Positions 61,896 to 64,000 of a stretch of DNA of 64,000 bases are shown here, piece after piece (position 1 is the first letter of the stretch; every line of letters starts with the position of its first letter). The notes under the pieces are model-generated. The model was not told the DNA's origin and did not search any database. It saw nothing but the letters and a program-made list of their open reading frames with translations. The translations under genes and the position numbers were made by a program. This stretch comes from an uncultured Pseudoteredinibacter sp. Lineage in GTDB: Bacteria; Pseudomonadota; Gammaproteobacteria; Pseudomonadales; Cellvibrionaceae. The stretch covers positions 1,364,001 to 1,428,000 of the forward strand of contig NZ_CANMYE010000001.1 of assembly GCF_947502065.1 (NCBI RefSeq), written 5' to 3'.

Positions 61896-62090
61896 ATGAG
61901 ATCTTTTGTAAGACGCCTAGTAGAACAAGCCTTGTGCCAATGGCAGGACTATCGCAATGAACTTAGCCTGCTGGCCTTAAGCGCATTAATGCTAATGAGT
62001 AATTACTGGCGCGACTCAAACAATTATCGAGTTGAAGATTTGTGGAGAGAGATTTACCTCACACATATTTTGCTGCCCGGTGTTTTTTAA
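61896..62090 (+). CDS. Small protein of unknown function, sigma54-driven
   Basis: The product of 64 residues starts at an ATG with GGGAGA five bases upstream. It has a basic amphipathic start (MRSFVRRLVEQALCQW), a short hydrophobic segment (LSLLALSALMLMSNYW), a charged stretch with RDSNNYRVEDLWREIY and a hydrophobic end LTHILLPGVF. It may be a small membrane or membrane-associated protein. I recognise no family. It is the only gene behind the sigma54 promoter at 61767. The next gene converges on it and encodes a sigma54 activator. Confidence 0.6.
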   Translation: MRSFVRRLVEQALCQWQDYRNELSLLALSALMLMSNYWRDSNNYRVEDLWREIYLTHILLPGVF

Positions 62091-62123
62091 GCCCGTGAGA
62101 CAAATTACTCTGGGTAAGCGTCA

Positions 62124-62165
62124 GCTTTTCTTAAGTTATGGAAAAAGCTAGAGCTTAAGAAAAGC
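62124..62165 (+). terminator. Long hairpin after the small sigma54-driven gene
   Basis: GCTTTTCTTAAG and CTTAAGAAAAGC form a perfect 12-bp stem with an 18-nt loop, 33 bp after the stop. No clear U-run follows. It is probably the transcript end or a stabilising 3' structure. Between 62166 and 62373 I see nothing further. Confidence 0.5.
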
Positions 62166-62373
62166 GCTGTTACTCACTGAATTAATCAAGCTCTAAGGTA
62201 AGTTTTTGCTGAACTACTGATTAGCTATTGTTTGTTCAGATTAGGAAGCATTTTAATTAACGTGGCAAATCTATTACCCATACCACATTAAGATAATAAG
62301 AATCTTTGCCTGCTTAAATCCTCACACCCCTATGCATTTTGGCTTCAAAGCTAAAGCCTGTATTTGTGTAGAA

Positions 62374-62409
62374 TTTTAAAAAGTGGCCTAACAATTATCG
62401 TTAGGCCAC
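62374..62409 (-). terminator. Rho-independent terminator of the PAS-type activator gene
   Basis: On the minus strand GTGGCCTAAC and GTTAGGCCAC form a perfect 10-bp stem with a 7-nt loop, followed by TTTTTAAAATT. It begins 7 bp after the stop codon. Confidence 0.9.
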
Positions 62410-62416
62410 CTATGTC

Positions 62417-64000
62417 TTAACGCGGCCTTTCAATGGAGAAGTTATTCATACGATAGCTCAAGGTCGATGGCTTAATACCCAATAGCGCGGCCGCTCCTTT
62501 CGCGCCCGACACCTTCCAATCACACTTTTCTAAAGCCTTGATGATATTGGCGCGCTCTAAAGCTCTAAATGCTTCTTCATCTAAAACTTCGGCCTCGGGC
62601 GCACTCGCTTCATGAATGACCTCTTCCACATTCTGAACCAGGTCCGGCATCGCTAAATCCAACCTCAAGCGAGAACCTCGACTTAAAATAATCGCTCTTT
62701 CAATAACATTCTTAAGTTCTCGAATATTGCCTGGCCAGCTCAGTGCACTTAGAGCCTGAGCCTGAGCCTTACTAATTTGCATTGCCTCCCGACCCAGCTG
62801 TTGGCACTGCTCTTCTAGGAAATGCTGTGCTAACAAAGGAATATCTTGGGGGCGTTCTCGTAATGGCGGTACTGAAATAGGGAAAACACTCAATCGATAA
62901 TACAAATCTTCTCTGAAACGACCTGCCGCGACTTCTTTTTCGAGGTCTCGATTTGTCGCCGCGACTATGCGAACATCAACGGCATGAGTTGCATCATCAC
63001 CGACACGTTCAAACTCCTGCTCCTGTAGCGCACGAAGCAGTTTACCCTGCAAATCAAGGGGTATTTCACCCACTTCATCTAAAAATAGCGTGCCGCCATT
63101 AGCAAGCTGCATTCGACCAACACGATCTTTATGGGCGCCGGTAAAGGCACCCTTAACGTGACCAAAAAATTCACTTTCAAACAGATCCTTGGGTATTGAG
63201 GCACAATTTACTTTTACCAAAGGCTCATCTTTTCGCGGGCTTTGAGTATGAATAGCCCGCGCAATCATTTCCTTACCGACACCCGACTCACCTAGAATGA
63301 GTACGCTACTTGGCGTTACCGCCACGGCCTCTATTTGCGCCAGAGTTCTATTCAAGGCAGGGCTTTGCCCCACTATATTGCCAAAGCTCGCCCCGGCATG
63401 TATTTCGTCACGCAAATAGTCTCGTTCTAGCTCCAGCTCTTCTTTTAGTTTTTTGATCTCTTGAAGTTGCAGCTCTTTTTCGTCTTCTAGTTTTTTGCGG
63501 CCCGAGATATCTTTGAAAATAACCACAGCACCTTTAATTTCCCCATTGTGGACTATGGGGGTGCTAATATATTCGACTGGAATCGAACTACCATCGGCCC
63601 GCCAAAAAACCTCATCATCAACACGGTGCACTTCACCATCTTTAAATGCCGCATATATCGGGCAACATTCGCGAGGATATGGACTACCATCCGGATAAGA
63701 ATGATGATGAATATCATGCAAGGGCGTACCAAGAATATCATCCGGGTGCCAACCTAAAATATCGACAGCCGCCTCATTTGCAAAGGTCGTACAGCCATTA
63801 AGATCCAAACCATATATTCCCTCGCCGGCTGCTGATAAAATCAATTCATAACGCTGTCGTAGAAGATCCAACTCATCATTTAGACAGCTTGCATCTTTGT
63901 CCATTAAGACAATATTCAACGCTAAATCATTCTCACCCCAAGGTTCTTGCCAGAGCATGAGTACCCGGACATCTTCAGCATCGGCCGTTACGCGCACCTC
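62417..64000 (-). CDS. PAS-containing sigma54-dependent activator (5' end beyond window)
   Basis: The frame is open to the right edge, so the N-terminus is missing and a GTG at 63997 is not a reliable start. The visible 527 residues have the end of an N-terminal sensor region and a PAS domain (about 45-165; [31 protein letters not shown]). A short coiled coil precedes the AAA+ sigma54 domain (about 205-440; Walker A GESGVGKE, loop GAFTGA, Walker [12 protein letters not shown]). A C-terminal Fis-type helix-turn-helix ([17 protein letters not shown]) follows. It activates sigma54 promoters in response to an unknown signal. The promoter at 61767 is the nearest target. Confidence 0.92.
   Translation of the reverse strand, partial: EVRVTADAEDVRVLMLWQEPWGENDLALNIVLMDKDASCLNDELDLLRQRYELILSAAGEGIYGLDLNGCTTFANEAAVDILGWHPDDILGTPLHDIHHHSYPDGSPYPRECCPIYAAFKDGEVHRVDDEVFWRADGSSIPVEYISTPIVHNGEIKGAVVIFKDISGRKKLEDEKELQLQEIKKLKEELELERDYLRDEIHAGASFGNIVGQSPALNRTLAQIEAVAVTPSSVLILGESGVGKEMIARAIHTQSPRKDEPLVKVNCASIPKDLFESEFFGHVKGAFTGAHKDRVGRMQLANGGTLFLDEVGEIPLDLQGKLLRALQEQEFERVGDDATHAVDVRIVAATNRDLEKEVAAGRFREDLYYRLSVFPISVPPLRERPQDIPLLAQHFLEEQCQQLGREAMQISKAQAQALSALSWPGNIRELKNVIERAIILSRGSRLRLDLAMPDLVQNVEEVIHEASAPEAEVLDEEAFRALERANIIKALEKCDWKVSGAKGAAALLGIKPSTLSYRMNNFSIERPR

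Overview
The window reads as chromosome from a free-living, probably marine gammaproteobacterium. The housekeeping content (cysS-glnS-ppiB-lpxH, hemB, gorA, prc, hrpB, slyD, xthA), the moderate GC content and the protein style suggest the Cellvibrionales/Pseudomonadales neighbourhood, but no marker here fixes the genus. No rRNA, tRNA, CRISPR array, prophage or complete insertion sequence was seen.

Region 1 (1-13.7 kb) is a Wzx/Wzy-type exopolysaccharide locus. It holds the end of a sensor kinase, a Wza-like export lipoprotein, a Wzz-like co-polymerase, a Wzy-like polymerase, a pyruvyl transferase, two GT2 glycosyltransferases, a Wzx-like flippase, an NtrC-type response regulator, a WecG/TagA glycosyltransferase carrying a decayed phosphoglycosyltransferase domain, and an intact phosphoglycosyltransferase. 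The locus is split into four transcription units. Each unit has the same three-part promoter that I could read directly: an upstream site related to TTTGCAAAATGCAAA, an IHF-like site, and a sigma54 -24/-12 element. The IHF-like site lies a constant 16-17 bp from the -24 element in all four. The simplest reading is a local sigma54 regulon run by the regulator at 9863-11404. Between the two convergent halves lies a 232-bp element with 25-bp inverted ends. It encloses two tandem three-hairpin modules with compensatory base changes and G-U pairs that point to a minus-strand RNA.

Region 2 (13.7-36.5 kb) is mixed: a DMT transporter, a VOC protein, Prc protease, exonuclease III, a 1130-residue propeller sensor kinase without a receiver, OsmC, a Baeyer-Villiger-type monooxygenase with a divergent AraC regulator, glutathione reductase, a GrxA-like glutaredoxin, a hexapeptide acyltransferase, a YejK/NdpA-like nucleoid protein, an AIM24 protein, an IalB-like protein and several unknowns. 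One unknown pairs two winged-helix-like modules with a putative PD-(D/E)XK nuclease domain.

Region 3 (36.5-61 kb) is mainly housekeeping, starting with a 254-bp MITE-like element. It includes slyD-hrpB, a patatin-like protein, an enoyl reductase/thioesterase pair, an RbgA/YlqF GTPase, an S1 protease, a bacterial voltage-gated channel with an acidic, calcium-channel-like filter, hemB, cysS, glnS, ppiB, lpxH, an iron alcohol dehydrogenase, a patatin/NfeD/stomatin cluster, gamma-glutamyltransferase and a class V aminotransferase divergent from an Lrp regulator.

Region 4 (61.6-64 kb) has a 64-residue protein behind a near-perfect sigma54 promoter with a palindromic upstream site. It converges on a PAS-type sigma54 activator that runs off the end of the window.
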